A stretch of DNA of 45,230 bases from Actinomycetes bacterium (lineage in GTDB: Bacteria > Actinomycetota > Acidimicrobiia > Acidimicrobiales > Acidimicrobiaceae), in assembly GCA_021826315.1 (NCBI GenBank), contig JAKAZZ010000020.1:1-45230 (forward strand), given 5' to 3'. The notes beneath the pieces were generated by a model. That model searched no databases. It was not told the origin of the DNA and saw nothing but the letters and a program-made list of their open reading frames with translations. Below, in pieces: positions 1-8,999 of the stretch (the stretch's first letter is position 1; every line of letters starts with the position of its first letter). Both the position numbers and the translations under genes were made by a program.

Positions 1-167
1 TGGTAGCAGGGATAGTCTCTGGTCTCGTGCGAGGTCTTGATATGGAAAAGACGATGGCAATCGGAGTTGCTTGCGGTAGTGCAACGTCGGAAAAAGATGG
101 AACAGAATTGTTTAGTATCGTCGACGTTGAAGAGCTCGTTGGAAAAGTTGAGATTGAGCGCTTCTAG
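1..167 (+). CDS. PfkB-family sugar kinase, C-terminal fragment
   Basis: The reading frame is already open at base 3 and runs 54 codons to TAG at 165-167, so only the C-terminus of this gene is present. The tail contains VAGIVSGLVRGLD followed by a small-residue helix with VACGSATS. This is how 1-phosphofructokinase and tagatose-6-phosphate kinase-like members of the PfkB/ribokinase family end, after the GAGD catalytic motif. That motif would lie upstream of the window, so substrate and catalytic competence cannot be judged. Such enzymes phosphorylate sugar phosphates in the cytoplasm. A longer open frame at 37-222 in another register is a shadow. Family assignment is fairly secure; the exact substrate is not. 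Confidence 0.7.
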   Translation, partial: VAGIVSGLVRGLDMEKTMAIGVACGSATSEKDGTELFSIVDVEELVGKVEIERF

Positions 168-259
168 AGGTAACTCAAAGCTTGTTAGTCGGTTGGAGCT
201 GAAGAAAGAATACCCGAGGTAGATCGCGTCGTTTGAAGCGGTGATGTCTAACCAATTTG

Positions 260-937
260 ATGCCGTTAGAATCAAAACACTATGGCGTTCTTGTACAGGT
301 CAATGGCTCAACTTTTTTTTATCGGAGACTTAATTTGACGGACTTTTCAATTCTCGAAGCCGGAATCGATAAGAGCGATGAGATGGTAGAAGTTAGGCGC
401 GCTATCTTCTCTAGCCTCCTCGATGGCAGAGTTGTGTCGATCGATGACCTGGTCGACTCCTTTGGTGAAGAGGTTATCCCTCGCATCGAGGAGCTCGTCG
501 ATGGGGGAGTGGCGATCCTCGACAATGAGCGAGCGTTGATCGTAGGAGCAGAGGGGATCTCGCTGGCCGAGACTGCTCATCGCCTCTCGATAGGCGATAT
601 TAGCCTCTATACGTGGTGTGCCTTCGACATAGTTGGTATCCCAGCGGCCCTAAAAGTCGACTCACGCGGTGTAACCAACTGTCCAACTTGCGGTAGAGAG
701 CTCCGTTTCGACGCGTCTAGAGGGAGCTTTGATCTCGGTAGTGAAGATGAACGAATAGTTGGTTTTTGGCCAAACTCCTCAGGGCCGGTTATCGCAAATT
801 TCTGCCCATCCGCTTTGATCTACTGTTCGATCGACCACCTCCGTGAACATAGGGGAGGATCTTTCGACGGCCAAGCACTTCCGATCGAAGATTTGGCTAG
901 TCGGGGTGAAGTTACGTGGAGGATCTTTTCTGCGTAG
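260..937 (+). CDS. MerB-like organomercurial (alkylmercury) lyase
   Basis: The 225-residue product matches the MerB layout: an N-terminal winged-helix-like part (about 30-95), the lead-in ETAHRLSI, then the catalytic core. Numbered from the TTG at 257, the MerB triad Cys96/Asp99/Cys159 appears as Cys121 and Asp124 in WCAFD and Cys183 in NFC. MerB cleaves the carbon-mercury bond of organomercurials by protonolysis and retains Hg(II) for reduction by MerA. Extra cysteines occur at 142, 145 and 190. No merA, merR or mercury transporter lies in the window, so it is an orphan. Start: ATG at 260 directly follows a possible TTG at 257; no convincing ribosome-binding site is seen. A related non-mercury function cannot be excluded, although all three catalytic residues are present. 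Confidence 0.8.
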   Translation: MPLESKHYGVLVQVNGSTFFYRRLNLTDFSILEAGIDKSDEMVEVRRAIFSSLLDGRVVSIDDLVDSFGEEVIPRIEELVDGGVAILDNERALIVGAEGISLAETAHRLSIGDISLYTWCAFDIVGIPAALKVDSRGVTNCPTCGRELRFDASRGSFDLGSEDERIVGFWPNSSGPVIANFCPSALIYCSIDHLREHRGGSFDGQALPIEDLASRGEVTWRIFSA

Positions 938-1118
938 GCGCCAAGTCATTCGGTGATTTATTAGCTCGAGTACGTATTTTTAACTCACTTCTATTAGCCT
1001 TAAAGTTCCCATGGATGGAGCAGGTTTCGAGAGTACATGCCGTCTGCCCCATCGATGGCAACATGGAGAGATTCGCTGCTAGGAATAGTTACAGCAGAAA
1101 AATTGGTGAGAGGCAACT

Positions 1119-2303
1119 TTGGCTAAGACGATTATGGTTCTGGGCGGAGATGGGTTCTGTGGATGGCCCACCTCGCTTCAATTGAGCGATATGGGAAACG
1201 ACGTTGTAATCGTCGACAACTTGTCCCGCCGAAAGATCGACGTTGAGTTAGAGGCGGAGTCACTTACTCCCATAGCCTCAATACATGGCCGCATTGCGAC
1301 TTGGAAAGAGTTGACCGGCAAGCAAATCGCCTATGAGAATGTCGATTTAGCTAATGAATACGACAGGATCCGCGATCTACTGCGCCGCTACAAGCCCGAC
1401 GCAATAGTTCACTTTGCTGAGCAGCGCGCTGCGCCGTATTCAATGAAGTCGGCAGATCACAAGCGCTACACCGTCGACAACAACGTGCGGGCTACTCACA
1501 ATCTATTGGCCGCACTGGTAGATACTGAGACCGACGCTCACCTAGTTCATCTCGGAACGATGGGTGTATACGGTTACGGTTGGGCTGGAGAGTCAGTCAT
1601 ACCTGAGGGTTACCTCTCCGTTGGATTAAAGACCAATAACGGCATGGAGATGAAGGAGATACTTCATCCTGCGGATCCAGGCTCTGTCTACCATATGACA
1701 AAGACGCTCGATCAATTGATGTTTGCCTTCTATGCCAAGAACGATAAGATCCGCGTGACCGATCTTCACCAAGGTATTGTTTGGGGAACCCAGACCCCGC
1801 AGACCCAGTTGGACGAGAGGCTCATAAACCGCTTCGACTACGACGGCGACTACGGTACCGTTCTAAACCGCTTTCTCATGCAGGCAGCCATTGGCTATCC
1901 TCTGACAGTTCATGGAACTGGCGGTCAAACTAGGGCCTTTATCCACATTAGGGATACTGTTCGCTGTATTGAATTGGCAATAATTAACCCACCTCAATCG
2001 GGTTCTAAGCCGATGATTATGAACCAGGTAACAGAGAGCCATCGAGTTCGAGATCTTGCCGGCCTCATCGCTGAAATGACCGGAGTAGAGATTCAATACC
2101 TAGAGAACCCTCGAGTTGAAGCCATCGAGAACACCTTGGTCGTCGCTAACGATAAGTTTCTCGCCTTAGGGTTGAATCCAACGACTCTTTCGCAAGGGTT
2201 GATGGAAGAGGTGCGTGAGATCGCTGGTAAGTACGCGAACCGCGTTGACTCATCCAAGATCAAGTCAATGAGTCTCTGGCGACGCCATCTTCACGATAAG
2301 TAG
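1119..2303 (+). CDS. sqdB: UDP-sulfoquinovose synthase
   Basis: This 394-residue protein is an extended short-chain dehydrogenase of the SQD1/SqdB family, which combines UDP-glucose and sulfite into UDP-sulfoquinovose, the head-group donor for sulfolipid. The NAD-binding loop reads GGDGFCGW (9-16), almost identical to plant SQD1. The catalytic set is Thr147 (HLGTMGVYG), Tyr191 and Lys195 (YHMTK). Length is normal for the family. The start is TTG, chosen because GAGAGG lies about 7 bases upstream and the product then begins AKTIMVLGGDG. An in-frame ATG at 1134 would cut into the Rossmann strand. No SqdX/SqdD-type glycosyltransferase is adjacent. A strong terminator follows. Enzyme family is very likely; use in a lipid rather than another glycan is inferred. 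Confidence 0.93.
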   Translation: MAKTIMVLGGDGFCGWPTSLQLSDMGNDVVIVDNLSRRKIDVELEAESLTPIASIHGRIATWKELTGKQIAYENVDLANEYDRIRDLLRRYKPDAIVHFAEQRAAPYSMKSADHKRYTVDNNVRATHNLLAALVDTETDAHLVHLGTMGVYGYGWAGESVIPEGYLSVGLKTNNGMEMKEILHPADPGSVYHMTKTLDQLMFAFYAKNDKIRVTDLHQGIVWGTQTPQTQLDERLINRFDYDGDYGTVLNRFLMQAAIGYPLTVHGTGGQTRAFIHIRDTVRCIELAIINPPQSGSKPMIMNQVTESHRVRDLAGLIAEMTGVEIQYLENPRVEAIENTLVVANDKFLALGLNPTTLSQGLMEEVREIAGKYANRVDSSKIKSMSLWRRHLHDK

Positions 2304-2331
2304 TCGGATGGTAAAGCTTGGTCGATGATTA

Positions 2332-2361
2332 AGGGTGGGGTCTTTGTTGAAACCCCACCCT
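2332..2361 (+). terminator. GC-rich hairpin after sqdB
   Basis: A perfect 10-bp stem (AGGGTGGGGT at 2332-2341 with ACCCCACCCT at 2352-2361) with a 10-base loop begins 28 bases after the sqdB stop. It is followed by CCTCTATTA rather than a clean T run. It may be a weak first terminator or an RNA-stabilising 3' hairpin ahead of the stronger terminator at 2414. Confidence 0.5.
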
Positions 2362-2413
2362 CCTCTATTATCGCAGTCCAGATGAGTTGGACAATGAATT
2401 TCAGAGAAGGCGA

Positions 2414-2458
2414 AATGCCACAGGCTGTGTTGGATTCACAGCGCCTGTGGCATTTTTT
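2414..2458 (+). terminator. Rho-independent terminator downstream of sqdB
   Basis: AATGCCACAGGC (2414-2425) pairs perfectly with GCCTGTGGCATT (2443-2454). The inner TGTG/CACA pairs extend the stem with a two-base bulge, and a run of six T ends at 2458. It ends plus-strand transcription from sqdB before the convergent acyl-CoA synthetase gene. The run of A on the other side makes it partly bidirectional. Confidence 0.85.
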
Positions 2459-2571
2459 ATTGAGTTAGCGACCTCGGAGCATTGCACTTTTAGCTTGAAG
2501 TAAATGCAACTGTCATTTTCAACGTTTGCGTCAAATGCCCGCAGAAGTAGCCGCCACTGATGGCGTGGTCA

Positions 2572-4119
2572 CTAAATGCGCGCCTTATAGTTAGCCCAGT
2601 ATTCGTCTTTGAGTAGTCGTTTGTAGAGCTTTCCGGTTGGCTGTCGCGGCAGCGACGGGCGAAAATCAATCGAACGAGGGCACTTGATTGTAGCTAGCTG
2701 ACTCCTGCAGAATTCTATGAGCTCTCTCTCTAGCGCTTGCGAAGCTTCATTTGGGTTGATTAATTCGACTACACCCTTTACCTCTTCGCCAAAGTCCTCG
2801 TTTGGTACTCCTATGACAGCGGCATCAGCAACCTTGGGGTGGGATATCAAGATGTTCTCAGCCTCTTGGGGGTATATATTTACACCGCCCGAGATAATCA
2901 CGTAGGATGCTCGGTCCGTTAGATATAAGAAGCCTTCTTCGTCCAAGTGGCCGATGTCGCCGATTGTGCTCCATCCATCCTTGGTATGTGCCTCTGACGT
3001 CTTGGCTTCGTCGTTGTGGTAGGTGAAACGCCCACCATTTGCGAAGTAGACTTTGCCATCTTGACCAACCGGAACCTCTTCGTACTCCTCATTTAGGATC
3101 TTGATCTCACCGTGGAGAGCCCGTCCAACGCTTCCCTTATGGGTAAGCCACTCCTTCGACGAACAGGCTACAAAGCCATTACCCTCAGTTCCTGCGTAGT
3201 ATTCGTAGATTACGGGCCCCCACCAATCAATCATTGCCTGCTTGATTGGGATCGGACATGGAGCTGCTGCATGGATGGCGTACTTGATCGATGACGGGTC
3301 GTATTTGGTGCGAATAGATTCCTCCAGCTTTAGGAGGCGCACGAACATCGTTGGTACCATCTGAGTGGTGTTGATCCTGTACTTCTCTACCTGTACGAGA
3401 AAGTCTTCTGGATCAAAATGATCCATGATGTATGTAGTTCCGCCCAAACGGTTAGTGGTGAGGTTGTACCTCAGTGGTGCGGCGTGATAGAGGGGAGCTG
3501 GCGAGAGATACTTTGTTTCGGGGGAAAATCCATAGAGCGCAGATGCAAGGGCTACGAGTTTGGTGGCCTCAGAAAGAAACGGCTTACCACTTAGGTTCCA
3601 TTTTATGCCTTTAGGACGACCGGTGGTTCCCGAGGAGTAGAGCATGTCGGCACCCTCTACTGGCTCATAAGGTGCCGAAGAGGCCACGTTTATGAGGGTG
3701 CCTACGTCTATGGCGCCTTCGTCTAACACGTAGCCATCTGCGAGTGCTTCGACTCTAACAATTTCACGATCGACCTTTGCTAGAGCCCTATTGGCTAGAT
3801 CCGATAGCTCTGCTGAGTAGAAGACGACTGTAGCCCCGCAGTCATTGATGATGTAGGCGACCTCGTCTTCAAGAAGTCTCGTACTTATTGCGGTGTAGTA
3901 GAGGCCGCTCCTTTGCCCCGCCCAAGCTACTTCAAGCATCTCTATCGAGTTCTTCATCAAAATTGCAATTGAGTCTCTCATACGTACTCCCATGGAGTAC
4001 AGATGGCCCGCTAAGTTGTGTGAGGCTCGATCGACTTCGCCGAATGTGGCTCTCTTGCCCGACGCGGTCATCACGATCGCGTCTTTATCTGGGTCGACCT
4101 CAAACATAGAGATTGTCAA
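2572..4119 (-). CDS. Acyl-CoA synthetase (AMP-forming, FadD type)
   Basis: This is an ANL-superfamily adenylating enzyme that activates a carboxylic acid as acyl-AMP and then acyl-CoA. Numbered from the upstream TTG at 4137, motifs are the P-loop SSGTTGRPKG (168-177), EYYAGTEGNG (312-321), the Asp of GDIG (394), the hinge region SGGVNIYPQEAEN and the catalytic C-terminal Lys503 in PTGKLYK. The arrangement is that of actinobacterial FadD enzymes; chain length or steroid/aromatic preference cannot be read. Start choice: TTG at 4119 has GGAAGGA nine bases upstream. The longer TTG start at 4137 has no ribosome-binding site, and ATG at 4107 is too far from one. The gene stands alone on the minus strand, convergent with sqdB. 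Confidence 0.9.
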   Translation of the reverse strand: MTISMFEVDPDKDAIVMTASGKRATFGEVDRASHNLAGHLYSMGVRMRDSIAILMKNSIEMLEVAWAGQRSGLYYTAISTRLLEDEVAYIINDCGATVVFYSAELSDLANRALAKVDREIVRVEALADGYVLDEGAIDVGTLINVASSAPYEPVEGADMLYSSGTTGRPKGIKWNLSGKPFLSEATKLVALASALYGFSPETKYLSPAPLYHAAPLRYNLTTNRLGGTTYIMDHFDPEDFLVQVEKYRINTTQMVPTMFVRLLKLEESIRTKYDPSSIKYAIHAAAPCPIPIKQAMIDWWGPVIYEYYAGTEGNGFVACSSKEWLTHKGSVGRALHGEIKILNEEYEEVPVGQDGKVYFANGGRFTYHNDEAKTSEAHTKDGWSTIGDIGHLDEEGFLYLTDRASYVIISGGVNIYPQEAENILISHPKVADAAVIGVPNEDFGEEVKGVVELINPNEASQALERELIEFCRSQLATIKCPRSIDFRPSLPRQPTGKLYKRLLKDEYWANYKARI

Positions 4120-4274
4120 GGCAGTTGATCCTTCCAATGTCGTTTGGATTAAGTTATCACGGCCGAAGTGAGCAATTTCGATGAAAATAAAGGCAAAAAT
4201 CGAAGAATCTTTCTTCTAAAGTTATGGACCGATTCAAACGATACGAAATAAGGGATAAGTGCGAAAGGAGTGAA

Positions 4275-4457
4275 ATGGACCCAGTATCGAGCAATGCAAG
4301 CGTTGGTCTCTTCAGGACGATAGAGAACCTTCAAAGTAGTACTGTTACTTCGTTGATCAACGGTGGGGTAGCAGCTGTGAACCAATCGAAGGCCAATGTG
4401 GCCTCGAATAAGTCAGCTATCGCGACCCTCCAGGCGGGCGGCAAGGTTTACGCCTAA
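4275..4457 (+). CDS. Small unknown protein, 60 residues
   Basis: ATG at 4275 is preceded by AAAGGAG with 5-base spacing, the best ribosome-binding site in this part of the window. The product is rich in Ser, Asn and Ala, begins MDPVSSNASVGLF and ends IATLQAGGKVYA. It has no cysteine, signal peptide or membrane segment. Composition and repeated small-residue heptads suggest a short amphipathic helical peptide. I do not recognise the family. It stands alone, with the upstream gene divergent, a stable hairpin 125 bases downstream, and GrpB further on. A longer reading from 4224 is possible but lacks a ribosome-binding site. Coding status rests on the ribosome-binding site and a clean open frame only. 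Confidence 0.5.
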   Translation: MDPVSSNASVGLFRTIENLQSSTVTSLINGGVAAVNQSKANVASNKSAIATLQAGGKVYA

Positions 4458-4581
4458 GTACTTAAAATTGCCCGTATGGTTTGATCACCCTTTGGTGGAC
4501 CACAGGTTGAATTGAATTTCGCCTATCGAAAGAGCACGTTGCTTCTTCAAAGGCTACTCGCGAACAATTGATAGGTGAGCA

Positions 4582-4612
4582 GTAGGCCCAAGTCGAAAAG
4601 ACTTGGGCCTAC
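4582..4612 (+). terminator. Perfect 13-bp hairpin, possible terminator
   Basis: GTAGGCCCAAGTC (4582-4594) and GACTTGGGCCTAC (4600-4612) form a mismatch-free stem closed by a GAAAA loop. The following bases are ACCTTTAGG, with no proper T run, and there is none on the opposite strand either. It lies between the 60-residue gene and grpB. It could be a 3' end-stabilising structure or a factor-dependent termination site. Confidence 0.5.
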
Positions 4613-4722
4613 ACCTTTAGGAACCCTCAAGCGATAGAAGTATTAGCAAAGAGCAACAGTTAACCATGGCATTTTTTCACTAGAGGCCGGAGAGGGTTGG
4701 AAAATTGCACTACATTTGAGTT

Positions 4723-5319
4723 ATGACTTCGGAGGTGCCTAGAGACGGAGAAGAGTTATCGCGTCACCCCTCCCTAGAGGACCGCTTCGATCCAGCGATT
4801 CGGATCGTTGACTATGATCCGGAGTGGCCGCGATTGGCGAATGCTGAGTTAGCTCGAATCAAAGTTGCCGTAGGAGAAGAGGTCGCACGTCTCGAGCATG
4901 TTGGCTCAACCTCTATCTCGGGTATGGCTGCGAAACCGATCATTGATCTTCAGCTCTCAGTACGCGAAATCGGTAAGCGCAGCGCCTTTATCGAACCGCT
5001 TTCATCGATTGGGTACCTGTTCGTTCCGGACCCTGAGTCGCCTGACTATCACTTCTTTGCGAAGCCTACGGAGAGGCCGCGAAGTTACCACCTTCATGTA
5101 TGTGAAGCTGGTAGTAAAGACGAGTTTCGCCACTTGGCGGTTCGCAATTTCTTACGCGCCCATCCTGAAGAGTCACTTATTTATGCCAGACTAAAGCGCG
5201 TGTTGGCTGCTAGATCACCATATGATCGCTTAGCCTATATCGAAGGCAAAGCATCCTTTATGGAAGGCCTCGAAGAGCGTGCACTCTACTGGGCTAATGC
5301 AGTTGCGCCTAAAGAGTGA
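4723..5319 (+). CDS. GrpB family nucleotidyltransferase-fold protein
   Basis: This 198-residue protein belongs to the GrpB/UPF0157 family, related to the nucleotidyltransferase fold and found fused to dephospho-CoA kinase in some actinobacteria. The core runs from IVDYDPEWPRLANAEL (28-43) through the signature HVGSTSISGMAAKPIIDL (59-76), with Gly61-Ser62 and Asp75 in the usual positions, then the FRHLAVRNFLRAHPEE block and a helical tail. The molecular function of the family is unsettled. Here it is a stand-alone copy with a 22-residue acidic N-terminal extension. The ATG at 4723 has only a weak GAG upstream. Identification of the family is secure; the reaction is unknown. Confidence 0.85.
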   Translation: MTSEVPRDGEELSRHPSLEDRFDPAIRIVDYDPEWPRLANAELARIKVAVGEEVARLEHVGSTSISGMAAKPIIDLQLSVREIGKRSAFIEPLSSIGYLFVPDPESPDYHFFAKPTERPRSYHLHVCEAGSKDEFRHLAVRNFLRAHPEESLIYARLKRVLAARSPYDRLAYIEGKASFMEGLEERALYWANAVAPKE

Positions 5320-5594
5320 CAAGAGTTGTGGTATCACGTCAATTTATGCCCGGCTCAGTCGCCCTACTTGCCTATCCAATACCACATCGAAATTACCAAA
5401 ACTTGGGACAGATTTAGCACGAATGGAGCAAATGTCATCTGGTAAGAAATCGGTGATGGGGAGCTGGGTATCTACTTTCGGTCAAGCCAAACCGGGGCAT
5501 TACTTCTCCTTCAAGTGCTCCTCGATAGAGTCGTAGCGCTGTGGTTGTTATGCAAACGGTAACCTTATGTAGCGATTTATGTGTCGGGAGGTAT

Positions 5595-6719
5595 ATGTCA
5601 AAGCGGTCGATAAAGGTCGCCTTTGTTGGTGGAGGTTGGATGGCTAGGGCTCATGCTAGAGCAATTGCCACGATCAACGTTTTGGGTATGGTAGATGCTA
5701 AGTTGGAGCTCGCTTCGATATTGACGCGCGATCCTTCTAAAGTGGATGCACTTGCGGAGTCGATTGGCTTTACCAAGGGCGTTGGGAGTCTCGAGGAGAT
5801 CATCGACGATGAAGAGATCGAAGTGGTTGCAATTCTCTCACCAACTCTCGATCACTTTGGCACCGTGTCGGCTCTCCTCGAAGGCGGTAAAACGCTAATC
5901 GTTGAAAAGCCTCTAACTACAAATTATGCGACATCCAAGCAATTAGCCGATTTGGTACAACGGGGTGATGGCTCCGATATTGATGTAATTGCGGGTGTGG
6001 GATATAACTATCGCTTCGTTCCCGGGGTTGCTCTCCTTCGAAGCTTGGTCTCTGAAGGTGCAATCGGTAGGGTGCGCCAGTTCAGGGGTCGCTACGATCA
6101 GTCATATGCCTTAGACCGAGACAAACGAAAGGGTTGGCGCTTCGACGACTTTATCGGAGGAAGTTCTGTTGGCGACTACTCCCACGTTGTCGACTTGGCA
6201 CACCTCTTCGTAGGTGACTTTGAAGTTTCCTATTCGCAGCTTTGGTCACTCAATGGAGCGGATGACACTTTGGTACGTATCGCGGCTGGCGAGGCGAGCG
6301 AAGATAGCTTCTTTGCAGTCGGTAATACCGATAATCGAGTGGTTACTTTGGCTGGAGGACGAATCCACAATGGCCGAGACAACTACCTTGAGATTGAGGT
6401 CGAAGGTGAAGAGGGGACACTTATTTGGAGCCTTGAAGAGATGAACAAGGTAAAGGTATTTCAGCGAAGTGGACCTTCGAAAAGCTCTGTAAATAGTGAA
6501 GGATTTAGAGAGGTCCTTGTAAGTGATGGCGATCACCCGTTTATGGCAAAGTGGTGGGGTTCCGGTCATACTCTTGGTTGGGCCGATACATTCGTCCACG
6601 AGTGGTCGGAACTTATCCAATGTCACATGGATGGAGAGGCAATTTTTCCAACCTTAGCGACTTTTGACGAGGCTGCAAAGGTACAAAAGAGTGTCGATGC
6701 CATTAGGAATTTAGCCTAA
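5595..6719 (+). CDS. Gfo/Idh/MocA family oxidoreductase
   Basis: The 374-residue product has an N-terminal Rossmann domain with VAFVGGGWMARAHARAI (8-24), the family hallmark EKP at 104-106, and the catalytic region GDYSHVVDLAHLF (193-205) with candidate catalytic Asp194, His197, Asp200 and His203. Members oxidise or reduce sugars, inositols or amino-sugars with NAD(P)H. The substrate is not evident. ATG at 5595 was chosen because GGGAGG lies just upstream and the protein then starts at the Rossmann strand; an upstream in-frame start at 5541 would add 18 residues of non-family sequence. The gene appears monocistronic and ends before a strong terminator. Confidence 0.88.
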   Translation: MSKRSIKVAFVGGGWMARAHARAIATINVLGMVDAKLELASILTRDPSKVDALAESIGFTKGVGSLEEIIDDEEIEVVAILSPTLDHFGTVSALLEGGKTLIVEKPLTTNYATSKQLADLVQRGDGSDIDVIAGVGYNYRFVPGVALLRSLVSEGAIGRVRQFRGRYDQSYALDRDKRKGWRFDDFIGGSSVGDYSHVVDLAHLFVGDFEVSYSQLWSLNGADDTLVRIAAGEASEDSFFAVGNTDNRVVTLAGGRIHNGRDNYLEIEVEGEEGTLIWSLEEMNKVKVFQRSGPSKSSVNSEGFREVLVSDGDHPFMAKWWGSGHTLGWADTFVHEWSELIQCHMDGEAIFPTLATFDEAAKVQKSVDAIRNLA

Positions 6720-6796
6720 GTTTCCCCCTCGAGCGTTCCAGTGGGCACCGGTCAGAACCGAAGATTCGTTTGCTTAACATGGATCAAATTAAAGAC

Positions 6797-6835
6797 GCGG
6801 CCCTCCGAGTTCTTCTCGGAGGGCCGCTTTGTTTT
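6797..6835 (+). terminator. Rho-independent terminator
   Basis: A perfect 13-bp GC-rich stem (GCGGCCCTCCGAG at 6797-6809, CTCGGAGGGCCGC at 6815-6827) with a TTCTT loop is followed by TTTGTTTT. It ends the oxidoreductase transcript 75 bases past its stop and sits between convergent genes. Confidence 0.9.
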
Positions 6836-6894
6836 ATACCTATTGCTCAGACTATCGTCCGAGTTGCGTTATCAAGCTTCGGAAGCCCAGGGAA

Positions 6895-8940
6895 CTAAAA
6901 GGCTGCCGCACCAGTTCTAATCTCTACCTTTGAGATTAAAGGGAAGTGGCATGCTGCCTGATGAAGTGCTCCAAAGCTTGTCATAGGTGGCTCTTCTTTG
7001 GCACATAGATCCGTTGCTCGTTCACACCTAGTTCGGAAACGACATCCTGACGGTGGATTGATCGCAGAAGGAAGTTCTCCCTTGATAATCTTTCGTACCT
7101 TGGTCTTTTCGCGCTCTGGTTCCGGTTCTGGAACTGCAGAGAGTAGGGCAGCGGTGTATGGGTGGGCTGGATTTTCGTAGATATCGTAACCAGTGCCGAT
7201 CTCTACCAATTTGCCAAGATACATAACCCCGATTCGATCTGCCAAGAACCGAACGACTGATAGGTCGTGCGAAATGACTACGTACGTTAAGCCATGTGTG
7301 CGCTGTAGATCTTTCATCAAATTCAGCACCTGAGACCTGATCGAAACGTCCAAAGCCGAAACTGGTTCATCTGCTACGATCAACTTAGGATTGAGCGCTA
7401 GCGCTCTAGCCAAACCAATTCTTTGTCGCTGTCCTCCTGAGAATTCGTGAGGGTATCGCTCGACCGCACGAGATGAAAGGCCCACCTCGGATAGGAGTGA
7501 TATTACCTTCTTTTCACGCTCCTGAGAGGTTCCAATCTTGTTGATGTCTAGGGGCTCTCGTATGATTGTTCCAACGCTCATCCTTGGATCTAACGAGGCA
7601 TATGGATCCTGGAACATCAACTGCAAGTTGGAGCGAATGAGCCGTAGCTCTTTGGGCTTGTGTCCAAAGAGGTCCTCTCCATTGAAGAGCACCTTGCCAG
7701 ATGTTGGCTTCTCTAGGGCGACCATCATCGATCCGGTCGTTGACTTTCCGCACCCGGATTCACCAACTATTCCAATCGTCTCTCCGTCGTAGATAGTGAG
7801 TGATAGGTCTGAGACTGCCTTGAGAGTCCCAGCTTTTCGCTGGAGGATCGCCCCCTTGGTGATATCGAACTCTTTGGAGACGTGTTCGAGAACCATTAGC
7901 GGCTTGCGGTCAGCGTGCTCAATCCTTTGGATCTCTTCGGCTTCTACCTTCAACGTAATCTTGACGTGGTTTGCCTCAATGCCAACTGGGTGGAAACAGG
8001 CAAAGCTGTGGTTCTGATCATTGGTAACAAGGGGTGGTTCGTTGTCACGGCATTGATCCGACGCAAGACGACACCTGTCAGCGAAACGACAACCCGTAGG
8101 GGGGTTCGAAAGATCCGGTGGAATACCTGGGATCGAGTAGAGGCGAGCCACAGAGCCGTCCATCTTCGGAATCGACGCCAATAGGGCCTCGGTGTACGGA
8201 TGGTTAGTCGATGCGAATATCTCTTCTGTACTGGCTTGCTCTACGACCTTACCGGCGTACATGACCACAACGCGGTCCGCTCGACCTGCAATTACTCCCA
8301 TGTCGTGGGTGATCAAAAGCATGGCCATACCAAGTTGGTCCTTGAGTGAATCGAGTAGTTCAAGGATCTGGGCTTGGATTGTGACGTCGAGAGCCGTAGT
8401 TGGTTCGTCAGCGATGAGAAGCTTTGGCTCACAGGAGAGAGCCATAGCGATCATGACTCGTTGGCGCAACCCACCGGAGAGTTGGTGAGGATAGTCGTTT
8501 ATTCGTTCCTGCGGCTTTGGCATTCCGACCAGATTGAGAACCTCTATGGCCCTCTCCATCGCCTTTGCTTTTTTGACCTTTCTGTGAAGGGCAACTGCTT
8601 CGGCTATCTGTGAACCAATCGTGAGGCATGGATTGAGCGATGTCATTGGGTCTTGGAATATCATGCCGATGTCGTTGCCGCGAACTGCGCGCATCTCCTC
8701 CTCGGAGATAGCAACTAAATCGCGCCCATCGAGTTTGACTTTGCCCGAGGCTATATATCCAGAAGCGGGCAGTAGGCGCATTATTGACATTCCGGTCATC
8801 GTCTTGCCGCAGCCAGACTCTCCGACTAATCCAACCGTCTCGCCGGCGTTGATCGATATTGAAACGCCGCCGACAGCCTTTACCTCGCCTTGTTTAAGGC
8901 GGATATTCGTGTAGAGGTCATCTATCTCTAAAAGTGGCAA
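6895..8940 (-). CDS. Oligo/dipeptide ABC importer, fused double ATPase (DppD-DppF type)
   Basis: The 681-residue protein carries two complete peptide-importer ATPase domains in one chain. Domain 1 (1-320) has Walker A GESGCGKT (40-47), signature LSGGLRQR (154-161) and Walker B LLIADEP (174-180). Domain 2 (about 345-681) has Walker A GESGCGKS (393-400), FSGGQRQR and LIVADEP. Each ends with the Cys-rich oligopeptide-transporter tail (GCRFADRC and GCRFRTRC plus later cysteines). Fusion removes the need for a separate DppD/DppF heterodimer. The start is TTG with GGAG six bases upstream. It is last in a four-gene minus-strand operon after the lipoprotein and two permeases, whose substrate is probably peptides, although nickel or sugar import by the same family is possible. 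Confidence 0.93.
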   Translation of the reverse strand: MPLLEIDDLYTNIRLKQGEVKAVGGVSISINAGETVGLVGESGCGKTMTGMSIMRLLPASGYIASGKVKLDGRDLVAISEEEMRAVRGNDIGMIFQDPMTSLNPCLTIGSQIAEAVALHRKVKKAKAMERAIEVLNLVGMPKPQERINDYPHQLSGGLRQRVMIAMALSCEPKLLIADEPTTALDVTIQAQILELLDSLKDQLGMAMLLITHDMGVIAGRADRVVVMYAGKVVEQASTEEIFASTNHPYTEALLASIPKMDGSVARLYSIPGIPPDLSNPPTGCRFADRCRLASDQCRDNEPPLVTNDQNHSFACFHPVGIEANHVKITLKVEAEEIQRIEHADRKPLMVLEHVSKEFDITKGAILQRKAGTLKAVSDLSLTIYDGETIGIVGESGCGKSTTGSMMVALEKPTSGKVLFNGEDLFGHKPKELRLIRSNLQLMFQDPYASLDPRMSVGTIIREPLDINKIGTSQEREKKVISLLSEVGLSSRAVERYPHEFSGGQRQRIGLARALALNPKLIVADEPVSALDVSIRSQVLNLMKDLQRTHGLTYVVISHDLSVVRFLADRIGVMYLGKLVEIGTGYDIYENPAHPYTAALLSAVPEPEPEREKTKVRKIIKGELPSAINPPSGCRFRTRCERATDLCAKEEPPMTSFGALHQAACHFPLISKVEIRTGAAAF

Positions 8941-8999
8941 TTGATACTCCGAGCTAATTTCGCAAAATTTAAACTATGCAACATTCGTTATCGATGGGT

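Noticed and set aside
37-222. 61-codon plus-strand frame at the left edge
   Set aside because: It overlaps the sugar kinase C-terminal frame, which has clear family motifs; the product is basic and featureless.
916-1185. 89-codon frame between the MerB-like gene and sqdB
   Set aside because: It overlaps both neighbours in other frames and has no recognisable product or ribosome-binding site.
5279-5536. 85-codon frame after grpB
   Set aside because: It starts inside grpB, has no ribosome-binding site and no family features.
6246-6626. 126-codon minus frame inside the Gfo/Idh/MocA gene
   Set aside because: Antisense shadow of a well-supported coding sequence.
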